From Caldilineaceae bacterium (lineage in GTDB: Bacteria > Chloroflexota > Anaerolineae > Caldilineales > Caldilineaceae), in assembly GCA_019637695.1 (NCBI GenBank), contig JAHBVG010000037.1:1-56631 (forward strand): a stretch of 56,631 nt of DNA, read 5' to 3'. Made by a program: the position numbers and the translations under genes. The notes under the pieces are model-generated. The model had not been told where the DNA came from and did not search any database. It saw nothing but the letters and a program-made list of their open reading frames with translations. Position 1 is the first letter of the stretch, and the number at the start of each line of letters is the position of its first letter. Below are positions 42,137-50,794 of this stretch, in pieces.

Positions 42137-44131
42137 ATGATCTACAATGTTGCCTATTTGCTCTTGATCACGGCTGCCCTGCTGGCGGCATTTGGTATTT
42201 TTGCCGGTTTCTGGGGAGGACAGAAGCGCCTGGCTCGCTTTGCCTATGCTAGTTTCAACGCCGTCTATGCCGTAGGCGCACTGGTCCTGTCGGCGACGCT
42301 GATTCTCTGGTACGCGCTCCTGACCGATCAATTCCAGGTTACTTTTGTCTGGAACCATTCAGAGAGAGCGCTGCCCACTTTCTATAAGATTTCCGCCCTC
42401 TGGGGTGGACAGGCGGGTAGTCTGCTTTTCTGGACGATGATCCTCTCTGGCTTTAGCGTCGCCGTTGCCTTGGTGCATCGCCGTAAACAGCAGACGCTAA
42501 TGCCCTATGTCAATGCCACCATGCTTAGCAGTTCGCTGTTCTTTCTGATTCTGCTCATCTTTGCCGCCAATCCGTTTCGCCTCAACACCGTCTTCCCGGC
42601 GGATGGTCAGGGGCTGAACCCCCTCTTGCAAAATTACTGGATGGTCATCCACCCGGTGATGCTCTATGTCGGCTGGATTGGATTGGCCGTCCCCTTTGCC
42701 TTTGCCATTGGCGCTTTGTTCAGCGGAAAACTTGGCAATGAGTGGGTGCGCATTGCCCGACGGTGGACCTTGATCCCGTGGATGTTCCTTTCGGCTGGGA
42801 TTTTGATGGGCAGCCAGTGGGCGTACATGGAACTGGGGTGGGGCGGCTACTGGGCCTGGGATCCAGTGGAAAATGCCAGTTTTATCCCCTGGCTGACGGC
42901 GACTGCCTTTCTGCACAGTATCATCATTCAAGAGCAGCGCGGCATCCTCAAGATCTGGAACATTGTGCTGATCTTCGCCAGCTACTTCCTGGTGATCCTG
43001 GGAACTTTCATCACGCGTAGCGGCATCATTGAGAGTGTCCACAGCTTTGCGCGCAGCAGTGTTGGTCCTTACTTCCTTGCCTATTTGATTATCCTCCTCT
43101 TCGGCTTCATCTGGTTGCTCTTCAGCCGCATCTCACTGCTGAAGGATGAACAGCCAATTGACTCATACTCTAGCCGTGAAGCCGCTTTCCTGGGAAACAA
43201 CTGGCTCTTTGCTGGCATTGCCTTCACCACCATCTGGGGGACCTTCTTCCCCATGTTCAGCGAAATGCTGGTAGGGGATCGCATCAGCGTGGCAGCGCCC
43301 TTCTTCAACCAGGTCAACGGCCCGCTCTTCTTGCTGCTCTTTATCTTGATGGGTGTTGGTCCGCTGTTGGGATGGCGGCGTACGAGCGGTGCAGCCCTGC
43401 GCAAACAATTCACCTGGCCTTTGCTGATCGGTCTGATTGGGGGTGGGCTGGCTGCGCTGACGACGACAAACATTTTCCCCATTCTCGGTCTGGCTGTCTG
43501 CGCTTTCGTTACGGGGACTATTGGCCAAGAATTCGTCCGGGGGATCATCGCCCGCCGCAGCGCCACCAACGAGAATTTCCTGTTTGCCACAGGATCGATC
43601 ATGCGGCGCAATGGCAGACGCTATGGCGGTTATATCGTCCACCTGGGGATCGTGATGATGGGCGTTGCCATCATCGGCAATGAATTTTACTTGCAAACGA
43701 CGAACGTTACCCTGGCTCAGGATGAACGGGTGCAACTTGCCCACTATGAGCTGATTTATACGGGTTTGGGCACTAATCGCCAATCGAACGTGACCGAAAT
43801 CTACGCCAATATCGACGTCTATGATCTGAATAACGGTCGGATGCTCGGTACGATTACGCCCAGCCGCAATATCTACGATAAGAACCCTGAAATGCCGACC
43901 AGCGAGGTTGGTCTGCGCATGACCTTAACCGAGGATGTCTATGTTGTACTAAACGGTTGGGAGGATCGAGGCTCTTCGGCTACCTTCTCGATGTATGTCA
44001 ATCCATTAACAATCTGGCTCTGGATTGGGGGAATGGTCCTCGTCTTAGGGACGTTGGTGGCTGTTTGGCCCCATCCTTCGGCTCGGCGTAGCGAGGCCAG
44101 TGTGGAACTCCCTGCCTACGCCAGAGCATAA
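42137..44131 (+). CDS. ccmF: cytochrome c haem lyase subunit CcmF
   Basis: A 664-residue polytopic membrane protein, the core of System I holocytochrome c synthetase. The tryptophan-rich haem-handling motif [16 protein letters not shown] lies at about residue 234, and conserved histidines flank it ([31 protein letters not shown]). A beta-rich outer domain comes before the last helix. The ATG at 42137 is preceded by AAGGAGAGG. An in-frame GTG at 42110 is less likely. With the CcmE, CcmH and CcmG genes nearby it serves the 55 haem sites of the adjacent cytochromes. Confidence 0.95.
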   Translation: MIYNVAYLLLITAALLAAFGIFAGFWGGQKRLARFAYASFNAVYAVGALVLSATLILWYALLTDQFQVTFVWNHSERALPTFYKISALWGGQAGSLLFWTMILSGFSVAVALVHRRKQQTLMPYVNATMLSSSLFFLILLIFAANPFRLNTVFPADGQGLNPLLQNYWMVIHPVMLYVGWIGLAVPFAFAIGALFSGKLGNEWVRIARRWTLIPWMFLSAGILMGSQWAYMELGWGGYWAWDPVENASFIPWLTATAFLHSIIIQEQRGILKIWNIVLIFASYFLVILGTFITRSGIIESVHSFARSSVGPYFLAYLIILLFGFIWLLFSRISLLKDEQPIDSYSSREAAFLGNNWLFAGIAFTTIWGTFFPMFSEMLVGDRISVAAPFFNQVNGPLFLLLFILMGVGPLLGWRRTSGAALRKQFTWPLLIGLIGGGLAALTTTNIFPILGLAVCAFVTGTIGQEFVRGIIARRSATNENFLFATGSIMRRNGRRYGGYIVHLGIVMMGVAIIGNEFYLQTTNVTLAQDERVQLAHYELIYTGLGTNRQSNVTEIYANIDVYDLNNGRMLGTITPSRNIYDKNPEMPTSEVGLRMTLTEDVYVVLNGWEDRGSSATFSMYVNPLTIWLWIGGMVLVLGTLVAVWPHPSARRSEASVELPAYARA

Positions 44132-44158
44132 CTATTGAATTCTGCTCGAGGACGAACT

Positions 44159-44674
44159 ATGATTTGGCTCACAATTACGATTGCCCTTTTGCTCTCACTG
44201 GCAGCCCTGGCCTTTGTACTCTGGCCGCTGTTTAACGCCAAAGTGAAACCCTACCATACGGAAAACGACGAGCTGTCAGAACTCCTCGTCCGCAAGGAAG
44301 GGATCATGGCTGCGATCAAAGATTTGGAGTTTGACCACCTGGTTGGCAAAGTCAGCGAAGAAGATTATCAGCGCTTCGACGCCCGCCTGCGCCGACAGGC
44401 CATTGTCTATATGCAGCAGATTGAAAAAATTGCGCCAGAAGCGACTGGTTTGGAAGACGCCCTCGAAGCCGAGATCTCACGCCAACGGCGCACCGCCAAC
44501 GGCAAAACTGCTGCTGCCCCTGCCAGGGTCGAGACGCCCAAAGTGGCTGTGGCTGCTCCGACAGCTTCTTCACCCCGATTCTGCACCACCTGCGGCGAAC
44601 CGATCTCGTCCAATCACAAATTCTGCGCCAACTGTGGAACTCCAGTTGCTTCCGTCCCAATTGCTTCAAGCTGA
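44159..44674 (+). CDS. CcmI-like membrane protein with a C-terminal zinc ribbon
   Basis: A 171-residue protein with one N-terminal transmembrane helix (about residues 3-22), then a charged helical region (LVRKEGIMAAIKDLEFDHLV and KVSEEDYQRFDARLRRQA) like the N-terminal part of CcmI/CycH. A Pro/Ala linker leads to a C-terminal double-knuckle zinc ribbon (FCTTCGEPI and KFCANCGTPV). The TPR domain that CcmI uses to hold apocytochromes is absent. Its place directly after ccmF implies a role in cytochrome c maturation; the zinc ribbon is unusual for that. GAGGAC precedes the ATG at 44159. Confidence 0.72.
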   Translation: MIWLTITIALLLSLAALAFVLWPLFNAKVKPYHTENDELSELLVRKEGIMAAIKDLEFDHLVGKVSEEDYQRFDARLRRQAIVYMQQIEKIAPEATGLEDALEAEISRQRRTANGKTAAAPARVETPKVAVAAPTASSPRFCTTCGEPISSNHKFCANCGTPVASVPIASS

Positions 44675-44705
44675 GGCGAACCCTCCCCTCCACCGCCAAA
44701 CACTC

Positions 44706-44733
44706 CCCTCCCCGTGTCTTTTGACGGGGAGGG
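44706..44733. terminator. convergent terminator between the CcmI-like gene and eda
   Basis: CCCTCCCCGT (44706-44715) pairs with ACGGGGAGGG (44724-44733) around GTCTTTTG, immediately next to the eda stop codon (44734-44736). Confidence 0.75.
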
Positions 44734-45426
44734 TTAGGGAAGGGTTCCCTCCCAAGCTCTGCGTAGCGCGCGCGCTCGGGTAATAAGATCCGCCATGGAC
44801 TGTTCAGGGCCGGTAATCAACGTACTGCCCACACCGAGCGCCGCCGCGCCCATTCTTCGATAAGCCCCCGCATTCTCCGCCGAGACCCCGCCTGTGGGCA
44901 CAAGCGCTACATCGTTCAGCGGCGCACGCACAGCCTTGAGATAGGCGGGTCCGCCAAAATCCGCAGGGAAAAGCTTTAGCAGAGGAGAGCCCAGCGCCCA
45001 GGCTTCCTCGATTTCGCTCGGGGTAAAAACGCCAGGGATGTGAAGGATGTCGCTCACCTGCGCCCGCTGTACAATCCCTGGGTTAAAGCCGGGTGCCAGC
45101 GTGAACTGAGCGCCGGCAGCCACAGCATCTTCAAATTGGGCAACGGTGCGTACCGTCCCCGCGCCGATTAACATATTCTCCCCAAAGCGCGCCCTGAGCA
45201 TCTCGATCAGTTCGAGCGCCCCTGGCGTGTTCATCGTTACCTCCATTGCCAGAATCGGTGACGCCAGCAGCGCATCGCCGATCTCCAACACCTTTTGCGC
45301 CGAAAAATCGCCACGGACAATGGGAATGATCCCGTTCTCTCGAAGCCGGACGGCCACCTTGCGCGCGTCCGAACTGTCAGGGTCTTTTATCGATAGATTT
45401 GTCGCCAGGTTCATAAACTCGCTCAT
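44734..45426 (-). CDS. eda: KDPG/KHG aldolase
   Basis: A 230-residue class I aldolase cleaving 2-keto-3-deoxy-6-phosphogluconate (or 4-hydroxy-2-oxoglutarate) to pyruvate and an aldehyde. The conserved blocks are IPIVRGDFS, AMEVTMNTPGAL with the catalytic Glu, IGAGTVRT, and SPLLKLFPADFGGP with the Schiff-base lysine. GGVSAENAG closes the phosphate site. The first 15-20 residues are not conserved, and the Met at residue 5 is an alternative start. No edd, kinase or uronate gene lies nearby, so the pathway it serves is open. Confidence 0.92.
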   Translation of the reverse strand: MSEFMNLATNLSIKDPDSSDARKVAVRLRENGIIPIVRGDFSAQKVLEIGDALLASPILAMEVTMNTPGALELIEMLRARFGENMLIGAGTVRTVAQFEDAVAAGAQFTLAPGFNPGIVQRAQVSDILHIPGVFTPSEIEEAWALGSPLLKLFPADFGGPAYLKAVRAPLNDVALVPTGGVSAENAGAYRRMGAAALGVGSTLITGPEQSMADLITRARALRRAWEGTLP

Positions 45427-45520
45427 TCATAGACTTTTCCAGGTGAAAGACTTCGCTTTTCCCTGGGGTTTATAGTAGACTATCCAAGGATTTTATCTAG
45501 GTGGAGAGGAATAATTTGGG

Positions 45521-46555
45521 ATGAATATTGCGCTCGACGTAATGGGGGGTGACTATGCACCTCACGAGATTGTTGGCGGTGCAATTTTGGCCGCACGTGA
45601 ATATGGTATCACGATTTCGCTGGTAGGCAAGCCCGAAAGTATCGAGCAAGAACTAATAAAACATGACACTGCCGGGCTGAAATTGCCAATTGTGGCCGCC
45701 TCCGAAGTGATTGAAATGCATGACAAACCAGCCACGGCCGTGCGTAATAAAAAGGATAGCTCGATGGTGGTGGCCTGCCGTCTGGTCAAATCGGGCGAGG
45801 CGCAGGCATTTGTGACCGCGGGCAATACTGGCGGCGCACTTACCGCAGGCATCCTCCACATTGGCCGCATGAAGGGCATCCAGCGCCCAGCGTTGATCAC
45901 GCCTTTCCCCACACAGCATGGCTTTTGCACCCTGCTTGATGTGGGCGCTAACGCCGATGTGAAGCCGGAACATCTGCAACAATTTGCGGTGATGGGTACT
46001 ATCTACGCCCGGCGGATTATGAATATCACCAATCCAACGGTGCGCATCCTCAGCAACGGCGAGGAACAGGGTAAAGGCAATCAGTTGGTGCTGGACGCAG
46101 CGCAACTGCTGGCCCAGACGCCTGGCGTCAGCTTTCAGGGGAACATTGAGGGTCGCGACGTGATCGCAGGTCTTGCCGATGTGGTGATTACCGATGGCTT
46201 CACAGGGAACGTGTTGATCAAAACTGCCGAGGGGATGGTCAAACTTTTTCGCTCGGTGCTGATGGAAGAGTTGAAAGCGTCGCCACTCACCAGCATCGGC
46301 GCAATGCTTTCAAAGCCTGCCTTCTCGCGTATGGCGCGCCGGCTAGACGATAGCGAATTTGGCGGCGCTGTCCTGATGGGACTCTCGAATGTCTTGGTGG
46401 TAGGGCATGGCAAAAGCAATGCCAACGCCATCCGCCATGCCATCCGCGTGGCGAAACAGTCGATTGAATCAAAAATGGTGGAAGAGGTCCAGGGTGGGAT
46501 TCATGAGATCGCCGCATCTGGTTCCGATACATTATTACTCCAGGAGATCGGGTAA
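45521..46555 (+). CDS. plsX: phosphate acyltransferase PlsX
   Basis: A 344-residue peripheral membrane enzyme that converts acyl-ACP to acyl phosphate for phospholipid synthesis by PlsY. It begins with the diagnostic [44 protein letters not shown] and [20 protein letters not shown] follow in the family order. The start is fixed by the N-terminal motif. The usual partners (fabH, rpmF, fabD) are not adjacent. The following membrane-protein gene lies 53 bases downstream and may be cotranscribed. Confidence 0.95.
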   Translation: MNIALDVMGGDYAPHEIVGGAILAAREYGITISLVGKPESIEQELIKHDTAGLKLPIVAASEVIEMHDKPATAVRNKKDSSMVVACRLVKSGEAQAFVTAGNTGGALTAGILHIGRMKGIQRPALITPFPTQHGFCTLLDVGANADVKPEHLQQFAVMGTIYARRIMNITNPTVRILSNGEEQGKGNQLVLDAAQLLAQTPGVSFQGNIEGRDVIAGLADVVITDGFTGNVLIKTAEGMVKLFRSVLMEELKASPLTSIGAMLSKPAFSRMARRLDDSEFGGAVLMGLSNVLVVGHGKSNANAIRHAIRVAKQSIESKMVEEVQGGIHEIAASGSDTLLLQEIG

Positions 46556-46608
46556 CAGGATATTTCCGCGTTATCTACCGCTCCAACCAAGGATGAAAGA
46601 ACAAACGC

Positions 46609-47424
46609 ATGAAAGTCTATCGAAATCTCTCGGTGATTCGCAGCAAAGAAAAGCGCGGTCGTCAGATCACCCTGACGGGACTGGGCATTCTCTTCTTGGG
46701 GTTACTTTCCAGCTTCATCCCCAACTGGTATCCGCAAAATCAACCTGTCCCCAATGCCTTTATTGGCTTCTTGCAGGCAAATTGGGCCTTTATTAGTTTT
46801 GGGGCCCTGGCGCTTGGCTTTATTGCATCCAATATTGGCAGCTACTACATTAACCGTTTTGCCGCACGCCGCTGGCCAGGGACAAAGCAGATCGCTCGCC
46901 CTGATGAATTGCTCGAACGCAGTTTGAAAGGTTTCGATAACAAATATAGCCTCTTTTTGTGGAGCTTGCCGCAGAGCAACTATCTGTTGGTTGGCCCGCC
47001 GGGGATCTTCGTCTTTATGGTCAAGGGCGACAAGGGGACAGTCACCGTTGAAGGGGATCGCTGGCGCGAGAAGTTCAGCATCGGGCGGATCTTCACCAGT
47101 TTCACCCGCGAGGGATTGGGCAATCCTTCACGCGAATTAGCGGAAGATCAGGAGCGGGTGCGCGAATTGCTACAACAGGGCGAAGCCAGCGGCCAATTGG
47201 GGATGGATGCCGCCGATGTGCCCGTGCAGGGCGCCGTTGTCTTCATCAACCCTGCCGTCCAGCTCACAGCCACCAACCCCTCGGTGCCGGTGGTCCAATC
47301 GGGCGATGTCAAGAAAGTCATCCGCGAAAGCAGAGGGCGCTCGCTAAATGGGCAACAACTGCGCGCTGTTACAGACTTCCTTAAGGAAAAGGGTGTTTTT
47401 GCCACAGTAGAGAGTACGGAGTGA
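46609..47424 (+). CDS. membrane protein with a NERD-like domain
   Basis: A 271-residue protein. Two hydrophobic segments (about residues 21-43 and 58-78) precede a soluble domain. That domain has NYLLVGPPGIFVFMVKGDKG and a following VEGDRWREKF strand, resembling the nuclease-related (NERD) domain, whose active form reads GVxxIExKxxxG. The expected acidic residue is Val or Phe, so catalysis is doubtful. The C-terminal part (VVFINPAVQLTATNP, then a helix) is also NERD-like. The function is unknown. The 3' end is followed at once by an 8-bp tandem repeat, and the four-helix-bundle frame on the other strand runs into it. Confidence 0.65.
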   Translation: MKVYRNLSVIRSKEKRGRQITLTGLGILFLGLLSSFIPNWYPQNQPVPNAFIGFLQANWAFISFGALALGFIASNIGSYYINRFAARRWPGTKQIARPDELLERSLKGFDNKYSLFLWSLPQSNYLLVGPPGIFVFMVKGDKGTVTVEGDRWREKFSIGRIFTSFTREGLGNPSRELAEDQERVRELLQQGEASGQLGMDAADVPVQGAVVFINPAVQLTATNPSVPVVQSGDVKKVIRESRGRSLNGQQLRAVTDFLKEKGVFATVESTE

Positions 47425-47837
47425 GGAAGAAGGGAAGAAGGGAAGAAGGGAAGAAGAGAGTTATTGGAATGTCCATTGGTGGGGTGTGATTCGATGTTGA
47501 CGAGTTGGGCGACGATGATGTCGTAAGTTCGGTCGAGTTGGTCGAAGTCACTCTGTGAAATGTAGCCGCAGCGGCTCGCAAGCTCCAACCAGACGCGCGT
47601 TTCCTCAGCTTCACTGGCGCTGTCAGGGATCTTGTTGGCGAAATGGTTAGGGTAGCGCCGCTTGCGCCACCCCTCTGCCAGATTTGCGCAAACCGAACGA
47701 GAAGAGCGACGGATCTGATCAACCATTGAGTAACGTTCCTCAATCGGGAATCCCTTCGTCAATTCAAAGATACGCATCGCCGCATCCATCGCTGCCTGAT
47801 AAACCCGCAACGCCCGATAACTTCCAATCTTCGCCAT
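47148..47837 (-). CDS. four-helix-bundle protein (23S rRNA intervening-sequence protein family) with an abnormal C-terminal extension
   Basis: The first roughly 122 residues match the four-helix-bundle/IVP family: YRALRVYQAAMDAA, DQIRRSSRSVCANLAEGWRK, and a helical second half ending DIIVAQLVN. Family members normally stop here, near 47465. Instead the frame runs through the 8-bp repeat array (read as SLLPFFPSSLLP) and another 90 codons antisense to the neighbouring gene's 3' end, stopping at 47148. The extension is probably not functional. Bacterial members are often found inside 23S rRNA gene insertions, but here the gene is a solitary copy downstream of radC. The function is unknown. Confidence 0.7.
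   Translation of the reverse strand: MAKIGSYRALRVYQAAMDAAMRIFELTKGFPIEERYSMVDQIRRSSRSVCANLAEGWRKRRYPNHFANKIPDSASEAEETRVWLELASRCGYISQSDFDQLDRTYDIIVAQLVNIESHPTNGHSNNSLLPFFPSSLLPHSVLSTVAKTPFSLRKSVTARSCCPFSERPLLSRMTFLTSPDWTTGTEGLVAVSWTAGLMKTTAPCTGTSAASIPNWPLASPCCSNSRTRS
47425..47456. repeat. four exact tandem copies of the 8-mer GGAAGAAG
   Basis: The array begins directly after the TGA of the NERD-like gene (47422-47424) and ends before AGAG. The unit length is not a multiple of three, so copy-number change would shift the frame of the opposing four-helix-bundle gene. Confidence 0.9.
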
Positions 47838-47848
47838 CTTCCCCTCCC

Positions 47849-47872
47849 TTCTCTTCTTCTCTTCTTCTCTTC
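47849..47872. repeat. three exact tandem copies of the 8-mer TTCTCTTC
   Basis: The array separates the radC stop codon (47871-47873, which it overlaps) from the start of the four-helix-bundle gene (47837). Together with the array at 47425 it brackets that gene. Confidence 0.9.
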
Positions 47873-48620
47873 AAAACCCCAGACCTCGCTCCTTCATGCT
47901 CACATAGCGGTTGCGCCCGATCACAAGGTGATCGAGTACGTCGATGTTGAGCAGTTCGCCCGCCTGGACGATCCTCTGGGTGACGCGCACATCTTCAGGG
48001 CTAGGCGTAGGATCGCCACTGGGGTGGTTGTGGACGACGATGATGGCCGCGCTGTTGGCCCGGATTGCTTCTTGAAAGACTTCCCCAATGCGGATGACGG
48101 CGGTGTTTAGGCTGCCCGCGTAGACGGTGATGATGCGCTGCACTCGATTCTTGGTGTCGAGCAGTACCGTGCGCAGATGTTCCCGCTCCAACAACCCCAT
48201 CTCCAACATGAGCAGATTGGCAACATCGGCGGGGCTGCGGATCTGCATTCGCTCTTGCGGACCGGCGAGGAGTAGTCGTCGCCCCAGTTCAAGGGCGGCT
48301 TTGATCTGCGTCACCTTGGCCGGTCCCATGCTGTGGGCGTTGCAGAGTTCCTCAAAGCTGGCCTGGGAAAGCCCGGCGAGGCCGTTGAAGTCGATCAGTA
48401 ACCGTTCGGCCATGCGGATCACATTTTCCCCTTTGCCGCCGGTGCGCAAGATAATGGCGAGGAGTTCGGCGCTGCTCAGGGCGTTGGCCCCGGCATACTG
48501 CAACCGTTCGCGGGGACGCAAGGTTTCGGGCAATTCCTTGATGGTGGGGCTATAAGCTCTCTCACTGTTGCCATTGGCCGGTGGCGCGTCGTCAAAATCA
48601 TCCAAATAATCGTTGGACAC
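47871..48620 (-). CDS. radC: RadC family JAB/MPN-domain protein
   Basis: A 249-residue protein. The N-terminal helix-hairpin-helix part ([20 protein letters not shown]) is followed by a JAB1/MPN-type metalloprotease-like domain with the zinc motif [14 protein letters not shown] and an upstream glutamate in the family position. The end [17 protein letters not shown] is typical. Despite the name, a DNA-repair role is not established. GTG at 48620 is the start, supported by AAGGAG seven bases upstream. The four-helix-bundle gene follows after a 33-base gap filled by repeats. Confidence 0.93.
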   Translation of the reverse strand: MSNDYLDDFDDAPPANGNSERAYSPTIKELPETLRPRERLQYAGANALSSAELLAIILRTGGKGENVIRMAERLLIDFNGLAGLSQASFEELCNAHSMGPAKVTQIKAALELGRRLLLAGPQERMQIRSPADVANLLMLEMGLLEREHLRTVLLDTKNRVQRIITVYAGSLNTAVIRIGEVFQEAIRANSAAIIVVHNHPSGDPTPSPEDVRVTQRIVQAGELLNIDVLDHLVIGRNRYVSMKERGLGF

Positions 48621-48720
48621 GGGATTACTCCTTGGGTGGTGGGATGTTCACTGCGGGGGATGTCTGCGTAGTATACCCAGCGAGAAGGATGTCTGCAAAC
48701 TGATCTTAGGCAACGCCCAG

Positions 48721-48744
48721 CTTATCGGCGGATCTGCCGATAAG
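48721..48744 (-). terminator. 9-bp stem hairpin at the end of the RDD gene
   Basis: CTTATCGGC (48721-48729) pairs with GCCGATAAG (48736-48744) around GGATCT. It overlaps the last codons and the stop of the RDD-family gene. Confidence 0.4.
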
Positions 48745-49561
48745 CCCGTAGCACCTCGCCTAAAAAGTGCGCGGACGCTGCTGGCAAGGGCGGTTCCACC
48801 TCCAATTTGGCGGAAATTGTCAACGCCAGGCGAAGGATGAGGTCTTTAGAGAGAGCGCCTCGTTGTTCTCGGTGGAGCGTTTCGCGGATGAGTTCATAAT
48901 CCTGGCTGGTCAGCCGCCGAATATTTACATAGCGAAGCAGGAGTGCTTCATCCACAGGAATATCTTCGTTGTGGGCGGTGGGTTGGTCGGAATTATCCGC
49001 TGGCAACAAAGAGTGTAGATGCACATCCGCACGTTCTTTGATCACAAGTGTACCGGCGGCAAAGTCGCCCAATCGCCGCGCCTGCCGATTGAAGAACATG
49101 GTCAACAGCCCCAATCCATAGCCCGATGGCAGAAAGTCGACGATACGCACCAGGTTGCGCACCATCACTTCGGTGATGCCTGCGGGGTTGCCGTCCATGC
49201 GTACGACGCGGATGTTGACCAATCGTTTGCCCGGCGTCTGTCCGTTCCACAGGTATTCAAAGAGTACGTAATAGCCCCAAAAGATTAGAAAGTTGAGCAG
49301 CGCATAAGCGGCGATGATCAATCCTTCGATCCAATCTATCGGCATATTTTCGACCTCAGGGACTGGATTCATGTTGTCCAAAACACTCAACCCCACGGCA
49401 AGGATCAGGTTGAGCAAAAGGAGCGCCCCCAGGATAATGACCGAATCGGTCAGCGCCGCAATAAAACGATTGCCAATGCCAGCCACCTCGTGGGCAAAGG
49501 TTACATTTTCGGGGGTGTCGATGGCGTATTCTTGATCGAGAAAATTGGGCGATTGATTCAC
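48722..49561 (-). CDS. RDD family membrane protein
   Basis: A 279-residue protein with an RDD domain: an N-terminal Arg/Asp pair in GIGNRFIAALTDSVIIL, a second helix pair around residue 80, and NGQTPGKRLVNIRVVRMDG before the third helix. The C-terminal 90 residues are soluble and helical. The open frame extends 143 codons upstream across the divergent gene's start without similarity. GTG at 49561 (VNQSPNFLDQEYAID) is the best start although its ribosome-binding site is weak. RDD genes are often clustered with SpoIIM-like, MoxR and DUF58 genes, as here. Confidence 0.82.
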   Translation of the reverse strand: MNQSPNFLDQEYAIDTPENVTFAHEVAGIGNRFIAALTDSVIILGALLLLNLILAVGLSVLDNMNPVPEVENMPIDWIEGLIIAAYALLNFLIFWGYYVLFEYLWNGQTPGKRLVNIRVVRMDGNPAGITEVMVRNLVRIVDFLPSGYGLGLLTMFFNRQARRLGDFAAGTLVIKERADVHLHSLLPADNSDQPTAHNEDIPVDEALLLRYVNIRRLTSQDYELIRETLHREQRGALSKDLILRLALTISAKLEVEPPLPAASAHFLGEVLRAYRQIRR

Positions 49562-49732
49562 GGGCGTTGGCGTCCACTCTGAAAATGGATAGAATAGGTG
49601 CTGTAGACATTCGGGAGACCGGCCAGGTTTTCTGAAATCTGGCGGGTCTGGCTCAACTGCATAGCGCCTGTCTCTGTTTTGAAGACTACGTTTACCCCAA
49701 ATGGGGGGATTACGCAAACGGGTGGTTGACTT

Positions 49733-50683
49733 ATGCGCATGGATACGTTCGTCGGGCGGCGGCAGGCCGATTGGCGTCGGTTGGAGACATTGGTGAAAAC
49801 GGCAAAAAGCAGCGCGGAATCGCTCTCGGCGGGGGATCTGTACGAGCTGGGACGGCTTTACCGTAGCGCCACCTCGGATCTGGCATTGGCCCAGCGCGAC
49901 TTCCCCAGCGCTCAGGTGACAATCTACCTCAACCAGTTGGTGGCGCGCACTTATGCCCTGCTTTACCGCGAGGAGCCGCTGCGCTGGCAACAGTTCAAAC
50001 AGTTTTATCGTGAACGCTTTCCTCTTTACTTTCGGCAGTTATGGCCCTATACGGCAGCAGCTTTCCTCATCTTTTTGATCCCAGCGCTGGTTGCGTTTGG
50101 CGTGGTTTGGGCGGACCCCGATACGATCTACACCTTTCTGGGCGCCACTCCGGGTACTCGGGAATTAGTGCGCAGCGTGGAGGAGGGCAAGCTGTGGACC
50201 GATATCGCGCCCAGTGTGCGTTCGGCGGCGTCGGCAATGATCCTCACCAATAACATTGGCGTCATGTTCATGGCTTTTGCCGGGTCGGCCACGGCGGGGA
50301 TCTTCACCCTCTTTATTTTGTTGCTCAATGGGGTCAACATTGGCGCGGTCTTTGGTCTGCTCCAGGCGCATAGCCTCAGCGGTGGGCTTGCCGAGTTCGT
50401 CATCGCCCACGGCTTCATCGAATTGAGCGTCATCTTCCTGGCGGGCGGGTGTGGACTCTATGTGGGCGAAGCGCTGATCCGCCCTGGCCTCCTCAGCCGT
50501 AAGGATGCGCTCGTCGTGCGCGCCCGTCTCGCCGTCGCCGTGATCCTCGGCTGCGTGCCGCTGCTCATCCTCGCCGGGATCATCGAAGGCTTCATCAGCC
50601 CCAGCGGTCTACCGTGGGTTCTCAAACTGCTGGTTGGCACAGGGACAGGTGTGGCGCTCTATTGGTACTGGTTGAAGCAGTGA
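49733..50683 (+). CDS. stage II sporulation protein M (SpoIIM/DUF95) family membrane protein
   Basis: A 316-residue protein. A helical N-terminal region of about 95 residues (LYELGRLYRSATSDLALAQR) is followed by five or six transmembrane segments. The family's conserved stretches NNIGVMFMAFAGSATAGIFT and AHGFIELSVIFLAGGCGLYVG are present. Family members accompany RDD and DUF58 genes in many non-sporulating bacteria, where their role is unknown; nothing here suggests sporulation. It is divergent from the RDD gene across about 170 bases and convergent with DUF58. Confidence 0.88.
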   Translation: MRMDTFVGRRQADWRRLETLVKTAKSSAESLSAGDLYELGRLYRSATSDLALAQRDFPSAQVTIYLNQLVARTYALLYREEPLRWQQFKQFYRERFPLYFRQLWPYTAAAFLIFLIPALVAFGVVWADPDTIYTFLGATPGTRELVRSVEEGKLWTDIAPSVRSAASAMILTNNIGVMFMAFAGSATAGIFTLFILLLNGVNIGAVFGLLQAHSLSGGLAEFVIAHGFIELSVIFLAGGCGLYVGEALIRPGLLSRKDALVVRARLAVAVILGCVPLLILAGIIEGFISPSGLPWVLKLLVGTGTGVALYWYWLKQ

Positions 50684-50689
50684 TCGGGT

Positions 50690-50790
50690 TGCAGGTGGCA
50701 AGTTGCAGGTTCGCAGGCGCCAGAAGACAATTCTGCGCGCAATTCGCAATTCGTCCCTCGCAATTCTGAACACGCAACACGCATCAACGT
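50690..50790. repeat. intergenic repeat words between spoIIM and DUF58
   Basis: GTTGCAGGTGGCAAGTTGCA (50689-50708) is the complement-sense version of the words at 1540 and 18814. GCGCAATTCGCAATTCG (50737-50753) and CACGCAACACGCATCAACG (50771-50789) follow. No gene is visible. Confidence 0.6.
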
Positions 50791-50794
50791 TTCC

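Noticed and set aside
48722..49990. Longer N-terminus for the RDD protein (422 codons)
   Set aside because: It would run across the start of the divergent spoIIM gene, and the added residues are basic and unlike the family.
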